Source: Thermoleophilaceae bacterium
GTDB lineage: Bacteria > Actinomycetota > Thermoleophilia > Solirubrobacterales > Thermoleophilaceae
Direction of reading: 5' to 3'
DNA: 18,051 nucleotides
Assembly (NCBI GenBank): GCA_013813135.1
Contig: JACCSF010000287.1
Location: 1-18,051, forward strand
Each line of letters opens with the position of its first letter. The first letter of the stretch is position 1. The notes below the pieces were generated by a model. That model worked only from the letters and a program-made list of their open reading frames with translations. It had not been told where the DNA came from and ran no database searches. This document shows, one piece after another, positions 1 to 7,548 of the stretch. The translations under genes were made by a program, and so were the position numbers.

Positions 1-693
1 CGCGAGCAGGGCCAGCCCGTTGGCGGCGATCCGATCGCCGGCGCGGGCGAGCGCGGTGCCGGCCCAGCGCCCGGTCGCGGGGGAGCGGCTTTCGGCTTCG
101 TGCAGCCCGGCCGTGAAGACCAGCGCCCACCCCGTGGCCAGCAGGTAGCCGGCCAGCACGTCGCTGGGGAAGTGCCAGGCCCAGACAACCACCGACGCGC
201 CTACACCCAGCGCCAGCCCCGACCCGATCACCGCGGCCGCCAGCCTGCCGCGCCGCGGCGCGACCAGCACCCCGGCGAGCGCAAGCGACATCGCGGCCGC
301 CGCGTGCCCGCTCGGAAGCGCCTCCGGCCCCAGCGTGTAGTCGAGGATCGGCGGCATGCGCGGATGCGACAGCAGGATCTTGAGCAGCTGGCTGGACACG
401 CTCGTGGCAGCGACGAAGGCGATCACCGTCAGCGCAACCCGCGGGCGCCCGCGCACCAGCGCGAACGCCGCGAGCGCGAGCGTGATCGCGGCGACCTGGG
501 GCGCGTTGCCGAGCTGGGTGAGCCGCAGGGTCACCGCGCCCACCCAGCCGTCGTTGGACTGAACGAAGCCGGTGAAGCCCTGAACGTCGAGCGACTGCCC
601 GGGACCCCACACGTACGCGCCCCACACCACGATGGCGAACAGAACGGCGCAGCCGGTGGCCATTCCGAGCAGCGTCCTGGTGCGGCGGTCCAT
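1..693 (-). CDS. PAP2-family membrane phosphatase, C-terminus cut by window edge
   Basis: Reading the minus strand from the ATG at 693 gives 231 codons with no stop before base 1, so the C-terminus lies outside the window. Several hydrophobic segments are visible: residues about 8–30, 64–80, 87–108, 131–146, 150–172 and 178–196. The PAP2 signature appears as a PSGH motif (127–130) and a distal histidine/aspartate pair, HFPSD (H174, D178), followed by VLAGY. The first motif is weak: K105 and R112 are present, but the usual proline after the arginine is a methionine. In the third motif the arginine expected after the serine is V168. Family members dephosphorylate lipid phosphates or undecaprenyl pyrophosphate at the membrane; the substrate here is unknown. 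It is divergent from the EamA gene and probably unrelated to the sugar cluster. Confidence 0.85.
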   Translation of the reverse strand, partial: MDRRTRTLLGMATGCAVLFAIVVWGAYVWGPGQSLDVQGFTGFVQSNDGWVGAVTLRLTQLGNAPQVAAITLALAAFALVRGRPRVALTVIAFVAATSVSSQLLKILLSHPRMPPILDYTLGPEALPSGHAAAAMSLALAGVLVAPRRGRLAAAVIGSGLALGVGASVVVWAWHFPSDVLAGYLLATGWALVFTAGLHEAESRSPATGRWAGTALARAGDRIAANGLALLA

Positions 694-792
694 ACACCCA
701 ACGTAGCTGACGCTCTTCGGCCCGGCGGCGCTATCCGGCCGGCGAGGGCGCCGGCACGGCCCAATTCGGGCCGGAGGATCAACCGTCTGTAG

Positions 793-849
793 GACCCCAT
801 GCCGCTTTCAGAGCCGCGAGCCTGATCGCCATCGCTCGAGGATGGGGTC
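793..849. repeat. 8-bp inverted repeat reaching over the EamA start codon
   Basis: GACCCCAT (793–800) is the exact reverse complement of ATGGGGTC (842–849), with 41 nt between. The right arm begins with the assumed ATG of the EamA gene, so on that transcript the arms could pair and hide the start codon. No clear ribosome-binding site stands before this ATG. The long loop makes chance a serious alternative. Confidence 0.3.
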
Positions 850-1840
850 TTTGAGGCCAACCGGCCGACCTGGCGCTGCTGCGCTCATCGGAGCCGCATC
901 GGGGCTCGGATCCGTGTCGGTGCTGGCGAAGCTCGCCTACGAGGCAGGCTCACAACCCGTGCCGCTGTTCGCGGCACGGGTTGATGTGGCCGCGCTTCTG
1001 CTCGCAGTTGTCGGAGCACGGCGCCGAGCTATCTGCGAAGCAGGCATCGAGGCGCGCCATATCGCGCTCGGCGGCCTGGGCGGCGCTGCATTCGCGGGAG
1101 CCGGCATGGCCGAGTTCGAGGCCCTCTCGCGGGCCCCCGCCGCAACTGTGGTGCTGCTGGTGTTCGTAGCACCGGTTTGGGTGGCCCTTGCGTCCTGGAT
1201 GCTCTGGCGCACGGCAATCGGCTGGATTCGCTGTGGACTATTCGCACTGGTGCTCGCGGGCACAGGGCTTCTCGTTGCGACTCCGGATCGGCACCAGCTT
1301 GACGACCATGCGGTCGCGTTGGCGCTCGTCGCCTCGGTTCTCTCGGCCACCTTCTTCCTGATCATGGCCCGGCTGGTTGCGGACATGCGGCCGCGTCGGG
1401 CAAGCTGCCTCCTGGCAATTGGAGCGGCGCTGTGCACAACCCTCGTGAGCGCCCAGGCTGCGGCCGGTGAGCTCAGCAGCTTCCCAAGGGCCTGGTATGC
1501 GATTTCGATTGGCGCGATCACCGCCCTGGCGCTGGGTCTGCTGTGCGCCGGGATGGGGCAGACCTCAGTTCTGTCGGGCTCGGCCATCGTGGGCGCTGAG
1601 CCGGTTGTGGCGGCCGTCCTCTCGTGGCTCGTGCTTGGCGAGGTGCTCACCACGCTTCAGCTGGTCGGGGCGACGGGCGTCCTGCTCGGCGTCACGATGC
1701 TGTCGGTGCGCTCCTTAGGACTCGCTCACCTCGCGAGCGCGTCGCCACTGGTCGAACCCCACGGCTGCGACGAGGATGATTCCCACGACGACGTCCTGCC
1801 AGAACCGCTCGACGCCACCGATCAACAGACCGTTGGCTAG
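842..1840 (+). CDS. EamA/DMT-family drug/metabolite permease
   Basis: This 332-residue protein is built from two EamA repeats of about five transmembrane helices each (residues about 12–145 and 157–290). The second repeat carries the typical segment EPVVAAVLSWLVLGE (253–267). DMT-family EamA proteins export or exchange small metabolites across the inner membrane; no substrate can be read from the sequence. The recognisable fold ends near residue 292. The last 40 or so residues are hydrophilic and acidic, and they are encoded on the antisense strand of the ABC permease gene, so they are probably a read-through tail. The codon at the junction is TTA, whose complement is the TAA stop of the permease gene. 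The start is uncertain because no good ribosome-binding site precedes 842 (only a GAGG directly abutting it). It is divergent from the PAP2 gene and convergent with the ABC operon. Confidence 0.85.
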   Translation: MGSLRPTGRPGAAALIGAASGLGSVSVLAKLAYEAGSQPVPLFAARVDVAALLLAVVGARRRAICEAGIEARHIALGGLGGAAFAGAGMAEFEALSRAPAATVVLLVFVAPVWVALASWMLWRTAIGWIRCGLFALVLAGTGLLVATPDRHQLDDHAVALALVASVLSATFFLIMARLVADMRPRRASCLLAIGAALCTTLVSAQAAAGELSSFPRAWYAISIGAITALALGLLCAGMGQTSVLSGSAIVGAEPVVAAVLSWLVLGEVLTTLQLVGATGVLLGVTMLSVRSLGLAHLASASPLVEPHGCDEDDSHDDVLPEPLDATDQQTVG

Positions 1841-2740
1841 CACCACCGGTATGAAAACCCCCACCACGGACGCGCCCATCAGGCCGATGCCGCCGGTCAG
1901 GCTCGCCCCGCCGATGACGACGGCCGCGAGAGCGGCAATCAGCTCGGTCGTGTGGCCCGTCGAGACGCTGGCCACCGCGAAGCGCGCAACCTCGATCAGT
2001 CCCGCACATCCGGCGAGCGCCCCCGATAGGACGTAGAGCATGAACAGGTGGCGTGAGATCGCGATTCCGCCACGGCGCGCAGCTTCCTCGTTCGAGCCGA
2101 TCAGGTAGTTGTGCTCTCCCCATCGAGTGCGGGAGAGCAGGAACCCGCAGGCCAGGACCAGGATGGCGGCAACGACGAACGGCAGGGGCACGCCGAATAC
2201 GGTGGCGAGTCCGACCTCTTCCTGAATACTCGCGGGAGTTCCGCTCACGTTAGACCCGCCGCTGAGGAGGCGGGCGGCGCCGAGCGCCGCTCCGAGCGAG
2301 CCGAGCGTGACGACGAATGGAGGCAGCCGGGCGTACGCGATCAGCCACCCGTTGATGGCGCCCCATGCCGCGCCGCTACCGACACCCACTCCCACACCCA
2401 CGAGCGCGGCGGTGAATTCGTGATCCGACGAGCCGTCGGAGACGCTCTTCATCGTCAGCGCCGCCGCTACCGCCGAGAAGGTCATAACGGAGCCGATCGA
2501 CAGGTCGAGACCTCCGCTGATGATCACGACCGTGGCTCCGGCGGCCAACACCAGCAGGGTCGATGCGTCGCCAGCGACAGTCTGCGCGTTGAACGTCGTC
2601 ACAAACGTGTCGGCGGGCAGGATCAAGGCAAACGCGGCGATCAGCGCCACGAGCACGACGAGAATCCAGAACACGCCGGTGGCGGGCGCGCTCCGGAACG
2701 CGGCAGCGAGCCGCCTGGGTGCGGCTTGTTCCATCAACAT
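1715..2740 (-). CDS. ABC sugar importer permease, RbsC-like
   Basis: This 341-residue multi-spanning membrane protein belongs to the BPD_transp_2 family (ribose/xylose/fructose-type importers). Diagnostic stretches are SGGLDLSIGSV (75–85), FVVTLGSLG (142–150), the cytoplasmic coupling loop GSNEEAARRGGI (215–226) and GGASLTGGIG (277–286). It should form the channel for the binding protein and ATPase encoded just upstream. The start is taken at 2740, where ATG overlaps the ATPase stop as TGATG, which implies translational coupling; a second ATG lies two codons later at 2734. A longer in-frame reading to 2776 would run into the ATPase gene and is unlikely. Its last 42 codons overlap the 3' end of the EamA gene on the other strand. 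Confidence 0.93.
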   Translation of the reverse strand: MLMEQAAPRRLAAAFRSAPATGVFWILVVLVALIAAFALILPADTFVTTFNAQTVAGDASTLLVLAAGATVVIISGGLDLSIGSVMTFSAVAAALTMKSVSDGSSDHEFTAALVGVGVGVGSGAAWGAINGWLIAYARLPPFVVTLGSLGAALGAARLLSGGSNVSGTPASIQEEVGLATVFGVPLPFVVAAILVLACGFLLSRTRWGEHNYLIGSNEEAARRGGIAISRHLFMLYVLSGALAGCAGLIEVARFAVASVSTGHTTELIAALAAVVIGGASLTGGIGLMGASVVGVFIPVVLANGLLIGGVERFWQDVVVGIILVAAVGFDQWRRAREVSES

Positions 2741-3522
2741 CAGGAGTGGCCGCCCACCATCGCGGTCACGACCCACGTCGCGTCCACGTCCGACGTGTCA
2801 CGCGTCCCGGCGTTTCGTCCGAGTCGGAGGACCGTCACACGATCGGAGATTTCGAGTACCTGCGGAACGTCATGAGAGATCAGCAGGACGCCGTAGTGCC
2901 GGCTGCGCAGGTTCTTGATCAACTCGTCGACCGCAGCGCGCTGCCGCACGCCGAGCGCCGCGGTTGGCTCGTCCAGGAGCACGATCGTCTTGGCCCAGAT
3001 CGCCGCGCGCGCGATCGCGACGCCCTGTCGCTGGCCGCCGGAGAGCATCCGCACCGGACGCTCAACGTCGCTGACAGGCACGGCGAGCTGGCCGAACGCC
3101 TGGCTGGTGCGATCCGTCATGGCCGCGCGATCGAGGACTCCCAGGTGCCCGAGCAGACCGGAACGACGGACCTCGCGGCCGATATACACATTCGCGACGC
3201 ACGACCGATGATCGGCGAGCGCAAGGTCCTGGTACACGGTCTCGATGCCGATCCGGCGAGCGTCGAGAGGCGAGGCGAACTCGACCGCTGCACCTTGGGC
3301 TCTTACCTCGCCGCCGTCGGGCTTGACGACGCCCGCGGCGACCTTGAGCAGGGTCGACTTTCCCGCGCCGTTGTCGCCCATGACGGCGTGGACCTCTCCG
3401 GCCCTCAACGTCAGGCTGACGCCGCGGAGAGCTTCCACGCGGCCAAACGCCTTGCGAATATCACGGAGCTCCAACACCGGTTCGCCGGTGCCGGCCTGCC
3501 CGGTTGCGCTACTGGGGTGCAC
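2740..3522 (-). CDS. ABC sugar importer ATPase, single-domain type
   Basis: A complete ABC ATPase of 260 residues: Walker A GDNGAGKST (49–57), Q-loop Q98 in YQDLALAD, signature LSGGQRQ (160–166), Walker B IVLLDEPT (180–187) and switch histidine H217 in LISHD. The DNGAGKST Walker A and the YQDLALAD Q-loop are typical of monosaccharide importers (CUT2 type). Most of those have a fused double ATPase of about 500 residues, whereas this is a half-size FrcA-like form that would have to work as a homodimer. The start is GTG at 3522, inside the last codons of the binding-protein gene (14-nt overlap), with no separate ribosome-binding site, so it probably depends on coupled translation. It energises uptake through the permease downstream. 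Confidence 0.93.
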   Translation of the reverse strand: MHPSSATGQAGTGEPVLELRDIRKAFGRVEALRGVSLTLRAGEVHAVMGDNGAGKSTLLKVAAGVVKPDGGEVRAQGAAVEFASPLDARRIGIETVYQDLALADHRSCVANVYIGREVRRSGLLGHLGVLDRAAMTDRTSQAFGQLAVPVSDVERPVRMLSGGQRQGVAIARAAIWAKTIVLLDEPTAALGVRQRAAVDELIKNLRSRHYGVLLISHDVPQVLEISDRVTVLRLGRNAGTRDTSDVDATWVVTAMVGGHS

Positions 3523-4489
3523 CCGAGTACAAGCAGGGCTCGTTGGACGGATCGTCCACGTTGCTCGCCGTAAGGACGCACACCTTGGGCTCGATCGTGG
3601 ACGGCACAGGCTTCCCGTTCAACGAGTCGACAGCCGCGCTGACGGTCTCCACGCCGTACTGTCGCGCGGCCACCGAGACCACCGCGCCAAGCTTGCCGCT
3701 GTGAAGCGCCTTGATGTTCTGCACGAACGCGTCGAATCCGACGGTCTGGACATCGTCGAGCTTGCCTGCCGCCTCCAGCGCGGGGATCGCTCCCTGGCTG
3801 CCGAAGCCCACGCCGACGAAGGCGCCGGCGAGGTCCGGATGCCTGGTGATCGTGGTGCGCGTGATGGTGTTCGCCTTCTGGGGCTCGAGGTCGAAGTACT
3901 GGATCGGCAGCAATTCCATGCCGCGCTCGCCGTCGATCACGTCCTCGAAACCCGACCGCAGCTGTCGCGCAAAGCCCACGCCAGGCGCGTGGTCGATGTA
4001 CATCACCTTGCCGTTGCCGTTCGTGAGGCGAACCAGCTCCGTGGCGACCTTGCGGCCGGCCGCGACGATGTTGCTCGAGACGTGGGTCACGGCAAAGCTC
4101 GGGTCGGTGGTCGTGGTGTCGAAGGTGACCACCTTGATTCCCCGCCCGGCGGCCTGCTCGAGCGGCGCCTGCAGGGCGTCGGCGTCGGTCGCCGCGACGA
4201 TGATCGCGTCGGGCCGCTTGGCGATCGCCGCGTTGACGATCGGTATCTGTGAGGCCGGCTCGTACTTCGGTGGCGCCTGCTGCTCGATCGAGACCCCGAG
4301 CGCCTTGGCCTCCTCCTGGGCGCCAAGCCAGATCGTGTGGAAGAAGTCGTCCCCCGTCACACCCGGGATGAAGACGATCTTGTAGTCGGAGCCTCCAGCC
4401 GCCGAGCTCTTCTCGTCCGAGTTGTCGCCGCAGGCGACGATGCCGAGCCCAGCCAGTACGGCGATTGCGATCACCGTCAGACGTCGCAT
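3509..4489 (-). CDS. Sugar-binding lipoprotein of ABC importer (Peripla_BP_4)
   Basis: This 326-residue protein starts with a lipoprotein signal: a basic MRR, a hydrophobic core, and the lipobox LGIVAC with Cys20, followed by an acidic/serine linker. The mature part has the two-lobed RbsB-like fold with features such as a DYKIVFIPG opening strand, PDAIIVAATDADAL, VVTFDTTTTD, and VGFDAFVQN near the C-terminus. It would be anchored outside the membrane and deliver a sugar or cyclitol to the permease. The ligand is not predictable from sequence. The ATG at 4489 has a strong ribosome-binding site, AGGAG at 4496–4500, six nt upstream. It is separated from the upstream SDR gene by about 120 nt containing a small hairpin, which may raise its expression above that of the rest of the operon. 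Confidence 0.93.
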   Translation of the reverse strand: MRRLTVIAIAVLAGLGIVACGDNSDEKSSAAGGSDYKIVFIPGVTGDDFFHTIWLGAQEEAKALGVSIEQQAPPKYEPASQIPIVNAAIAKRPDAIIVAATDADALQAPLEQAAGRGIKVVTFDTTTTDPSFAVTHVSSNIVAAGRKVATELVRLTNGNGKVMYIDHAPGVGFARQLRSGFEDVIDGERGMELLPIQYFDLEPQKANTITRTTITRHPDLAGAFVGVGFGSQGAIPALEAAGKLDDVQTVGFDAFVQNIKALHSGKLGAVVSVAARQYGVETVSAAVDSLNGKPVPSTIEPKVCVLTASNVDDPSNEPCLYSGAPQ

Positions 4490-4503
4490 TCAGATCTCCT
4501 CTG

Positions 4504-4514
4504 CATCCGGGATG
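4504..4514. promoter_or_regulatory. Short palindrome just upstream of the binding-protein RBS
   Basis: CATCC-G-GGATG is a perfect 5-bp dyad with one central base. It lies directly upstream of the AGGAG of the sugar-binding lipoprotein gene. It could be an operator half or a weak structure in the leader; it is short enough to be coincidence. Confidence 0.25.
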
Positions 4515-4529
4515 GGGGTCGAGTCCAGG

Positions 4530-4545
4530 CGCGGCGATTGCCGCG
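4530..4545 (-). promoter_or_regulatory. Intercistronic hairpin between SDR and binding-protein genes
   Basis: Six perfectly paired G/C bases (CGCGGC and GCCGCG) enclose a four-base loop. No T-run follows on the minus strand, so this is not a classical terminator. Hairpins between a proximal gene and a highly expressed binding-protein gene often act as processing or stability elements; that role is inferred. A 9-nt direct repeat, GATTGCCGC, occurs at 4536–4544 and 4568–4576. Confidence 0.35.
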
Positions 4546-4609
4546 GGATACAGAGCTATTCAGTGGAGATTGCCGCTACAAGACCTCGTACTGTCCCTCG
4601 CGGTCGCGA

Positions 4610-5353
4610 TCACTGCGCTGTGAACCCTCCATCGACCGGCAGCGCGACGCCCGATACGAACGAGGAGGCAGGCGACGCGAGGAAGAGCGCCACGTCTGCG
4701 CACTCCCCGGCCCGGGCTAGTCGGCCCAGTGGTTGCTCGGCCGTGAGTTCGCGTCGCGCCAGCTCCGGGTTCGGGAGCTCGCTGAGGAAGGCCTCGAGCA
4801 TCGGCGTGTCGACAAGACCGGGGCATAGCGCATTCACCCGGATACCTTCCGGCGCCCAGTCGAGCGCCAGCGCGCGTGCGAGCTGGACGGCTGCACCCTT
4901 CGTCGCCACGTAGATCGGCGACCGGCGCTGGGCGACGAGGCCCTTGTTCGAGGCCATCACGATGAACGATCCCCGGCTCCGCCCCAGGGCTGCGTGAGAG
5001 GCCTGCGCCAGGTAGACGAGCCCCTTCACATTGACGGCGATCAGATGCTCGAGCTCAAGTTCGGTCGTGTCGTCCACGCTCTTGGCCAAAGTCACGCCGG
5101 CGTTGCCGACGACGGCGTCCAAGCGGCCGAAGCGCTCGAGGGCTGCCGCTACGGCTTGGCGGCTCGTGCTGGCGATGGCCACATCGCCGCACACGGGCGT
5201 CGCCTCGCGGCCAACCCTCGCGGCCACGGCGTCCAAGACAGTGACGCTTCTGCCCACCAGCACGAGCCCCCACCCGGCGGCAGCGAACTTTTCGGCGCAG
5301 GCGAGGCCGATCCCGCTCGCGGCCCCGGTGATGACCGCAGCGCGCCCAACCAT
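4610..5353 (-). CDS. Short-chain dehydrogenase/reductase (SDR)
   Basis: A classical SDR of 247 residues: NAD(P)-binding TGAASGIG (9–16), NAG (84–86), active-site serine S135 in VMASN, and YVATK with Y148 and K152. PGLVDTP (178–184) and a C-terminal SGVALPVDGG complete the fold. It probably oxidises or reduces a hydroxyl of a sugar or cyclitol; no basic residue follows the glycine motif, and cofactor preference is not clear from sequence. The ATG at 5353 immediately abuts the stop codon of the Gfo/Idh gene (5354–5356) with no gap, so the two are certainly co-transcribed. It precedes the sugar ABC importer, which suggests it acts on the imported compound. Family membership is secure and the substrate unknown. 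Confidence 0.93.
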   Translation of the reverse strand: MVGRAAVITGAASGIGLACAEKFAAAGWGLVLVGRSVTVLDAVAARVGREATPVCGDVAIASTSRQAVAAALERFGRLDAVVGNAGVTLAKSVDDTTELELEHLIAVNVKGLVYLAQASHAALGRSRGSFIVMASNKGLVAQRRSPIYVATKGAAVQLARALALDWAPEGIRVNALCPGLVDTPMLEAFLSELPNPELARRELTAEQPLGRLARAGECADVALFLASPASSFVSGVALPVDGGFTAQ

Positions 5354-6373
5354 CTAGGCACAGCCGGACAGCTCGACGGGACGATGCTCGGCAAAGGATT
5401 GCTCGGCTGCGAGCGCGAGCGCCAGCGCGGCGAGGGCGTCCCCGCCTCCGACGCCGGAAGCTCTGCCAGAGCGCACGGACCGGATGAAATGCCGCATCTC
5501 CTCGAGATACGCAGCGCGGTGGCTCTCGATGTGATCGACCGGAAGCTCCACCCGCAGGCCCTGTGCGGTCAGCCACTCGAGGTCCGGCGATCGGAGGCTG
5601 GTCCCAACCCGAAGAGTCGAGGTCTCGCCCATCACCTCCGCCGCACAGTCGAAGCCGTACCCAGCCGCACGCGTGTTGTCGATGATGCCGAGCGCATCGC
5701 TCTCGAACCGGAGGACGATGACCGCGGTCTGGACGTCGGTTCCTCGTGCCAGAGCCGCCCAGCTCGGCGAAGCGAAGGCGCTCAGGGCCCGAACCTCGCC
5801 GATCAGCCAGCGGGCGCTGTCCAGGTCATGAACCGACATGTCCACGAACAGGCTGCCGAGGCGGTCGGTTCGTCCGCCATGGGGGTGACCACGGTTGCGG
5901 TGGGAGACTCGAAAGAGCTGCACTTCGCCGAGGTCGCCCGCATCGACTCGTTGCTTGGCGGCGGCCCAGCCGGCATCGAAGCGGCGCTGGAATCCCACCT
6001 GGAGGCATACGCCTGCGGCCTCCGTCCGCCGTGCGGCCCTGCGACCGCTTTCCAGATCAAGCGCAAGCGGCTTCTCACAGAAGACGTGCCGCCCTCGGGC
6101 AGCTGCCGCGATGACCATTTCCGCGTGTAGCGGAGTGGGGGTGGCGATCACCACGGCATCCACCTCAGGATCCGCGAGCGCTTCCGCGTAGGAGGGCGAG
6201 CACGGTACCGCGAGCTCCTCGCCGAATCGCTTGCCCAAGACTTCGGCCTGATCGACCAGCCGCACGAGCCTTGCGCCCGGAACCAGGTGAGACAGATTCC
6301 GGGCATGCAGCGCGCCGATGTCACCCAGACCCGCCACGGCAACGCCCACTCGTGAATCTGCGCCGGCCTCCAC
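5354..6373 (-). CDS. Gfo/Idh/MocA oxidoreductase, inositol-dehydrogenase-like
   Basis: This 339-residue protein has an N-terminal Rossmann domain with AGLGDIG (14–20), then the conserved EKPLALD (100–106, catalytic K101). The C-terminal domain carries DMSVHDLD (D178, H182), matching the Lys/Asp/His triad of myo-inositol 2-dehydrogenase (IolG). It likely oxidises a ring hydroxyl of a cyclitol or sugar with NAD+. Inositol itself is plausible because an IolD gene lies in the same window, but related enzymes act on many sugars, so no symbol is given. The start is GTG at 6373; another GTG at 6349 is possible, since GGAGG lies between them but too far from the second. It is the first gene of the five-gene importer unit, divergent from the TIM-barrel gene. 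Confidence 0.9.
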   Translation of the reverse strand: MEAGADSRVGVAVAGLGDIGALHARNLSHLVPGARLVRLVDQAEVLGKRFGEELAVPCSPSYAEALADPEVDAVVIATPTPLHAEMVIAAAARGRHVFCEKPLALDLESGRRAARRTEAAGVCLQVGFQRRFDAGWAAAKQRVDAGDLGEVQLFRVSHRNRGHPHGGRTDRLGSLFVDMSVHDLDSARWLIGEVRALSAFASPSWAALARGTDVQTAVIVLRFESDALGIIDNTRAAGYGFDCAAEVMGETSTLRVGTSLRSPDLEWLTAQGLRVELPVDHIESHRAAYLEEMRHFIRSVRSGRASGVGGGDALAALALALAAEQSFAEHRPVELSGCA

Positions 6374-6407
6374 AGTGAAGATCAGCGTCCACGCCGGTGA
6401 CGGTCGG

Positions 6408-6433
6408 CCGCATCGACCAATCGCACGATGCGG
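6408..6433. promoter_or_regulatory. Perfect 8-bp inverted repeat in divergent promoter region (putative operator)
   Basis: CCGCATCG (6408–6415) and CGATGCGG (6426–6433) are exact reverse complements separated by 10 nt. The element sits in the only intergenic space between the divergent Gfo/Idh and TIM-barrel genes, 35 nt from the minus-strand start. A shorter overlapping dyad, GGTCG-N7-CGACC, lies at 6402–6418. Position and symmetry fit a binding site for a dimeric regulator, possibly the GntR or IclR protein of this window; which one is a guess. Confidence 0.45.
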
Positions 6434-6526
6434 GGGACCAAACCCAGCTTACGATCGGCGAGCGGACACAACGCGGCCTCGGCGCGCCGGTCCGGCGGCC
6501 CCACAATGCCGCAGGCCCGGAGAGTC

Positions 6527-6532
6527 AGGAGG
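6527..6532 (+). promoter_or_regulatory. Ribosome-binding site fixing the TIM-barrel start
   Basis: AGGAGG stands five nt before the GTG at 6538, the best Shine-Dalgarno match in the window. It rules out the longer in-frame reading from 6397, whose extra 47 residues look like translated promoter DNA. Confidence 0.8.
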
Positions 6533-6537
6533 ATTGC

Positions 6538-7548
6538 GTGGAGCTCGCCCTGATGTCTGCGAGCATGCTCGATAGACCGTGGGAGGCAATGCTGGATGCG
6601 GCGGTCAGCCGCGGGGTACGCCAGATAGAGGCGTGCGCCGGTGGTCACATCCCGACGCACCACTACGACCCTGTCCGGCTCGCCGCCGATGGGGATGCGC
6701 TGGAGCGATTTCGCGCCACGCTGGAGGACCGGGAACTTCGTCTCTGCTCCTTCTCCTGCCACGGAAATCCACTGCACCCAGATCCGGGACGCGCCGCCGC
6801 GGACCATGAGGACTTCATCGCGACCTGCCGGCTGGCGAGCCGGCTCGGTGTGAGGTTCGTCAGCCTCCTCGCCGGCCTGCCGGCCGGCGGGCCTCATGAC
6901 GTGACGCCGAACTGGCTTATCAATTCCGCCTTTCCGGGGCTCAGCGAGCCGTACGCCTGGCAGTGGCAAGAGCGCGTCCTGCCCTACTGGAGGGAGGCGG
7001 CCAAGATTGCCGACGATCACGGGGTTCTCCTATGCATCGAGCCGCACTCGGCTGACGTGGTCTACAACACGCCCACGTTCATGCGCCTGCGCGCCGAGAT
7101 CGGACCGACGATCGCGATGAACTTCGATCCGTCGCACCTGTGGTGGCAGGGGATCGACCCGATCGCGGTCATCGAGACAGCGGGCGACGCCATCGCAACC
7201 TGCCATGTGAAGGACGCCCTGCTCAACGATGCGCGGATCGCCCGCGACGGCGCGCTGTCACCGATGAGCTATGACCGCTGGGACGAGCGACCCTGGACCT
7301 TCAGCACGCCCGGCTACGGGCATTCGGAGCTCTTCTGGGGCCGCCTCGTCATGGCGCTCCGTCGGGTCGACTACTCGGGCACACTGAGCATCGAGTGTGA
7401 GGATCCCTTCCTTGCCCCGGACGACACGCTGGCAGCGTCCGTGGCGTTGCTATCGCGGATGCTCCCCCGCGAAGCCGCTCCGGGCGTGGACTGGGCCTCA
7501 CGGGTGGCCTTCAAGGAGGATGTCTCCGGGCTGTCGGCGGGCAATTGA
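6538..7548 (+). CDS. TIM-barrel sugar-phosphate isomerase/epimerase (AP-endonuclease 2 superfamily)
   Basis: This 336-residue protein belongs to the xylose-isomerase-like TIM-barrel superfamily that includes IolE, IolI and many ketose epimerases. The likely metal ligands can be placed: E168 (CIEPH), D197 and H200 (NFDPSH), H223 (CHVKD) and E286 (SIECEDP). A typical role is epimerisation, isomerisation or dehydration of a keto-sugar or inosose. It is somewhat longer than IolE (about 300) and lacks anything that would let me call it IolE, so inosose dehydratase is only one option. GTG at 6538 is chosen for its strong ribosome-binding site. It is divergent from the Gfo/Idh gene, suggesting joint regulation, and its last 51 nt overlap the aminotransferase gene tail to tail. 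Confidence 0.88.
   Translation: MELALMSASMLDRPWEAMLDAAVSRGVRQIEACAGGHIPTHHYDPVRLAADGDALERFRATLEDRELRLCSFSCHGNPLHPDPGRAAADHEDFIATCRLASRLGVRFVSLLAGLPAGGPHDVTPNWLINSAFPGLSEPYAWQWQERVLPYWREAAKIADDHGVLLCIEPHSADVVYNTPTFMRLRAEIGPTIAMNFDPSHLWWQGIDPIAVIETAGDAIATCHVKDALLNDARIARDGALSPMSYDRWDERPWTFSTPGYGHSELFWGRLVMALRRVDYSGTLSIECEDPFLAPDDTLAASVALLSRMLPREAAPGVDWASRVAFKEDVSGLSAGN

Noticed and set aside
100..792. Plus-strand open frame opposite the PAP2 gene
   Set aside because: Arg/Gly/Pro-rich shadow; the minus strand shows PAP2 motifs and membrane helices.
4530..4545. Rho-independent terminator
   Set aside because: Stable stem but no T-run on either side, and it lies between genes likely to be co-transcribed.
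6538..7548. Naming the TIM-barrel gene iolE
   Set aside because: The superfamily has many activities, and length and sequence do not single out inosose dehydratase.
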